Shown here in pieces: positions 55,601 to 61,600 of a DNA stretch of 64,000 nt (within the stretch, counting starts at the first letter, position 1; the number at the start of each line of letters is the position of its first letter). Location: NCBI GenBank assembly GCA_016617855.1, contig JAECUM010006657.1:43988-107987 (forward strand). The letters run 5' to 3'. Below the pieces are notes generated by a model. The model had not been told where the DNA came from, did not search any database, and saw nothing but the letters and a program-made list of their open reading frames with translations. Position numbers and translations under genes: made by a program. The DNA is from Megalonaias nervosa (lineage: Eukaryota; Mollusca; Bivalvia; Unionida; Unionidae).

Positions 55601-58600
55601 CTGCCTCTAGGGAAGACTTGGAGGTTTATAGTAATCCACATGTCTGTCTAACATTCTGTCTGGTCCTACAGTTTTAATGGATTGCCATGAAAAGTACATA
55701 TTTATACCCATGACCTGAAGGTGTGCATATTGGCAAATCACTTTGTTCCTGCAATTTTGTTTTTTGTAGTTATTGTCCATTTTTTCTGGTAACAGTGTAT
55801 GATTCAATCTCCTTAGTGCAGATTGTTCCTCATTTTTTGTTGGATTGCCATGAAATTTTATATTATTATCATCACCTGAAGATGAGCATTTTATATTACT
55901 GTAATCACCTGAAGATGAGCATATTGACAAGTCACTTTGCTATTGCCATTTTGGTTTGAGTTATTGTCTATTTTTTATTGTAGGTTAATACAGTTTATGA
56001 CAGTCTTGATAGTTATTGCCCATTTTAACTTAACAACTAGAAGCATTGTATGACAGAATTTGGTGAATGCAACTACTCTTGCAGTTTTTAGTAGATTGAT
56101 GTGCAACCTAATACATATTATTGTCATCATCTGAAGATATGCACTTTAACAAATCATTGTAATTGTGCTTTCTTATCAGATTAATGTCTTTTTATATGCC
56201 TACCTTAAAATGGAGAATACTATATTATGGTGTTGTCCATCTGTATGTCCTTCTTGGACTTATTGAATTTCTATAGCTTCTAAACTTTGTTGATTGCTTG
56301 GGGTAAGGAGTACTCTAACAGTTTTAGGTCTTATGCGCAGAAGCAAAAGTTAGGGTCATGGTCATTGTCAGTCAAAGAAGAAAAATGGTTTCCATGTAAT
56401 AGTTTCTTTTCTCCATCATCAGCATGAAGTTGGGGTAAAGTCACTATAACTGAAAGAATAAAATTGCTTTCCACACAATAACAATAGTTCTATATTACAT
56501 AATTGGACCAAACTTGCAGGTGGCTTGTAATTGGGGTAAAGAAGAAACCTATTGATTTGGGGTCAAAAGGCCCCAAGTCAAAATCACTATGACTGAAAGG
56601 TGAAAAATTATTTAAATAACTTTAGATGTTTATCACAGACCTGGATCATTTGTTGTAGAGAGCTTACATTTGTCGTAAGGAGGAAGTCTATTGATTTGGG
56701 GTTCAAAGGTCATGGGATATGGTCACAAAGACTCTGGAGAAAAGTAGCTTCTGCACAAAAATTTCAGTTGTCTAGACAGAGGAATATTAGATGTCTGGTT
56801 GGCATATAATGTTACAGTAATGGTACTCTTGTTTTAACTACAAGACCATCTCCATCATGAAGTATTGGTGAGATTCAGGAAGGGTGGGTATATTTATATG
56901 AACAAATTACTTACCAATTCTTTTAGTGCTCTTGGCTTGACTAAAAAGAAGTCTAGTGTAATTTTGTTGTGTATCTATGTATTAAAGGTGACAACACATT
57001 CCAAGCTGCTGTCACCATCAGATAAAGAAGACATTTCCATGGCCACAGGAATATCAGTGAGTAGACTGTCACTTGAGGCCCTCCAGTCCTTTGACACAGA
57101 ACAACAATTTAGTAGGAAGATAAGGTAGTAATATTATTTCTTTCTATTAGATTTTATTTTACCCATGTTTCAGAAGAATTTTTTTTCCCACAGTGCTCCA
57201 GATATTTGTAGATAATGAAAGTATGGTACTCCTCAATTTTTAGTGAAAGAAGTACCACCCATACTTAGTACAACATTGTTTTCATAATTTTTAAAAACTT
57301 TAATATATTTTGTGTTTGACATAGCAAACAAGAGGGGGGGGGAGAAATGCCTGTGTTGTTTTCATTTTGAGCTCATAAAATCCTTAAACAAACTTTTATC
57401 AAATTTGACAAATAAATCCTGCCATTGATGGCTCTTAGATTTATACAGATGGTGCTGATCTGCCGTCAAATATGACCACATTACTAAAAATATAAAAGTC
57501 TTTAAATTAATTCTAAAAAACTGCAGAACAGAATTTTGCCACATTTGATAAAAAAGCATCATGGCATGTAGGCCATTTAATTTTTGTGCAAGTGATGCCA
57601 ATCCACCATCAAATATGGGCACCCTTTACTCAAAAACAATTTTACATAACTTTTTCCTCAGAAACTCCCAGCAGGAATTCACTCAGATTTGACCTAAAAT
57701 ATTCTGGCATGAAGGGTTTTCAGATCTATACAAAAGATGCCAATTTACCATTGGATATGGGCACCATTGCTAAAAATTTTAAATTCTTTGAATGACTTCT
57801 CAAAAACACCTGAACAGATTTTGACAGATTTGACAGAAGGCTTCTCATATAGATGATACCAGTCCAACATCAATTACTGCAGGTACTTAATAAGAAAACT
57901 TCACCTTTAGAGCTGGAAAACAGAGTTTGGCCAAATTTGACAGATAGCATCTTAGCTTAAGGGCCTCTCAGCCTTTCACTTTTATAGAAATGATGCCAAT
58001 CCACCATCAAATCTGGCAAAAAACGTGTTCTATTTCATGCAGTTTTTTTGTACACAAGCATTTTTTTATTTTCAATGTAGGAAATAATAGTGGATAGAAA
58101 AATGAATTATCATTTTAAGGAAGAGATTGTTTATAAAAAAACATAAAAGACTTGACATGGAGGACTCCAAAATATGTACATGATCATCAATATTAAATTC
58201 ACATGCATCACATGTATTTAGACTATTCTTTTCTACCAGGATATACTTTTTTCTTTAATCTAAAGATTTTTTTTCGAGCTAATGTGATACATGTAATAGT
58301 TATTTTTTGCTACAAATCAAAGGAAGAGTATTTTGTTCAAACTGTTTCAGAGCTAAGCATGAGATACATTGGCAAAATGACATCAAGGACAGACATATTT
58401 TATTTGTATGAGGAGAATGTAGGAATAAAGATGTGATTATGGAAAACCTAAGTCTGTATTGTAGTTACCCATTTTCAGATTTAGGGATCATCCATTTAAT
58501 GGGTGTGGGGTGAGGGGAAGGGATTTTTTTCTGTTTTCTAAGCCAAATAGCTCAGAGTTACTGTATGAACACCTTTTTGATTTACCCCAACTAAACTTTG

Positions 58601-61600
58601 GCAAAATTTTAAAATTTCATGTTTTGGATGTATGGAAGTCATTATACTCCCTGGAGTGGGTAGTCATACCAGTGAAATGAAAATGAACTGCAGAGAAAAA
58701 TGCAGAATGAATGCAAATAAAATGATAAATGCATTGGAAGAAAATGCAGATTGCAAATGCAAAATGCAGAACAGTGAGTGTTGAATGAAAATAGAATGGA
58801 ATGTGAATGCATCTATGAATAGATTTGATCACTGATTATTTTCAAGCTCCTATGAAATGTCCACAGTTAAAATACCTTCTGCATGATAATTCAGGATGAG
58901 GTCTTTTACACTAACAATTTGTTTACCCCTTACAAGCCATTGCATATTCTTCTCGATTCATAAATAGCTGCCATTGATGTGATGACATCACCAGTAGTGT
59001 ATCTTTACAGTATTTATTTGAACAAAATGAAATAATGAATAAAATCTGATGAGAAATACTCAACAACTATATTTGTATGTTTAATGCAGTTTATTTTAGT
59101 TTTATTTATAGTAAATTCAGTGCTGTTTTTCTGCATTTTCTGCATTTGCTATTTTATTGAAGCAATTTTAATAGATACAAGCAGTAGTTCTCTCCCTTTA
59201 TTACTTTTAAAAAGGAAATCTAATTTCAGAAAGTACATTTCCATTTCATTCCAAGTGAGTTTAAATGAAACGATGGATGGAAATGATAACTTAAAAATGC
59301 CATAAACAAAGTAATTGAAGAGATAATATCTGAAAAATGAATGAAATGCAGATGGAATGTAAGTGAAAGGAATTCCAGCTGTGTTTCAGATGAAGATGAA
59401 TTCCAAGCAAAATACAAATTTGGTACAATTAAGAATTTCATGGTCTGACTGCATTGTATCAGAAGATAATGTCTGTAGTGTCTCACAGTGCAAGTCAGCA
59501 TACATGTGACAGTAAGCTGCATTCACTCCAGGTTTTGCAGATTAAATATAGGATAAGTGCATTTAAGGTTATGATTATTTATACAATAAAATCAATTACA
59601 AAACCTGAAATAGGTAATTTTATCAGTGAAATAAAAATGAAATGCAGAATGAAAAAACAAAAATGAAATCATGAAATCAATATATAGTTTCAGTGAACAT
59701 TGATGCAAAATGATGCATGATAAATGAAAATTAAATAAAACATGAATGCATTTCATTAATGGATTTAAAAATTAATTTGCCTGTTCTTGGGGGTTGCCAT
59801 GAAATTTAATGAAAATCTTGAATCAGATTCGTTATTCTTTACACAGAAAGACAATTTTTCTCAACTCAAGCCATGAAATTGCTGTTGCAACTTATGTTTA
59901 TATGATGATGCATCATCAGTAGATGTATTTATACAAATTTACAAATTTTATTGGATTGAAATGAAATATGAAATTAGATATGCAGACAAATATGAACCAA
60001 ATTTACATTAGTTGGAGTTGCAGTTATATTTTAACGTATCATAAATTCATTGCCATCTTTTGAATTTTATAAATTTTCTAATTTATAAGATATTGTACAA
60101 GAAAGATTCTCAAGTAATAGTTCCTTCCATTTAATATCGAAAAAGAAAGTTCTGACCTTAGTAAATGCAATCCAAATGAACAAAAATGAAACACTGAAAT
60201 ATAAAAATTACAATGGAATTATGAGATCTTAAATAAATGGTGAGATTTTATCTGAAATGTGAATGCGAACAGAATACTAATGAAATGCAATACAAACACA
60301 ATTAAAGCACAAATAAAGTGCAAGTGAAATGCAGATTTGGCAGAATTCAAGTTTTAGGGTCTGTATAGGGGAGGAGTCTGTCGTCATAGGTGAGTTCTGT
60401 TTTTTCTGATCCAGATCTTTCTTGGAGTCTGACCTTGAGGAGGAATTGCTGCTTGTAATTCAGTGTGACTCGGGTGACACAAATGCCAGTTTGGTGGCCT
60501 GTGCCAGATACTGTATCCTGGATGAACACCATCAGATGAAGGACAGAAGGAGAGCTCCCTGTCATGTTGTCTTCATTATACAGCTTCCCAGAATTGCAGG
60601 GGGATGCTTTAGTGGATTCCAAGTAAGTGTCAGTAGTCATTTTTGTAGCTACCAATGTTTTCAGGTGTGATTTTCGTTTCACCCTTTATCCCAGAACTTA
60701 TAAGGAATAGTGATGTTGATGTCAGTTTAGTGGAATCAGCACAGTGTTATTAGTGACGGTGCTCTGAGTTGAGTGGAATCAACACAGTGTTAATAGTGAT
60801 ACTGATGTCAGTTGAGTGGAATCGGCACAGTGTTAATAGTGATACTGATGTCAGTTGAGTGGAATTGGCATAGTGTTAATAGTGATACTGATGTCAGTTG
60901 AGTGGAATCGGCACAGTGTTAATAGTGATACTAATGTCAGTTGAGTAGAATCGGTACAGTGTTAATAGTGATACTGATGTCAGTTGAGTGGAATCGGCAC
61001 AGTGTTAATAGTGATACTGATATCAGTTGAGTGGAATTGGCACAGTGTTAATAGTGATACTGATATCAGTTGAGTGGAATCGGCACAGTGTTAATAGTGA
61101 TACTGATATCAGTTGAGTGGAATCGGCACAGTGTTAATAGTGATACTAATGTCAGTTGAGTAGAATCGGTACAGTGTTAATAGTGATACTGATGTCAGTT
61201 GAGTGGAATCGGCACAGTGTTAATAGTGATACTGATATCAGTTGAGTGGAATCGGCACAGTGTTAATAGTGATACTGATATCAGTTGAGTGGAATTGGCA
61301 TAGTGTTAATAGTGATACTGATGTCAGTTGAGTGGAATCGGCACAGTGTTAATAGTGATACTAATGTCAGTTGAGTAGAATCGGTACAGTGTTAATAGTG
61401 ATACTGATGTCAGTTGAGTGGAATCGGCACAGTGTTAATAGTGATACTGATATCAGTTGAGTGGAATTGGCACAGTGTTAATAGTGATACTGATATCAGT
61501 TGAGTGGAATCGGCACAGTGTTAATAGTGATACTGATCTCAGTGATACTAATGTCAGTTGAGTGGAATCGGCACAGTGTTTTTTGGCGATACTGATGTCA

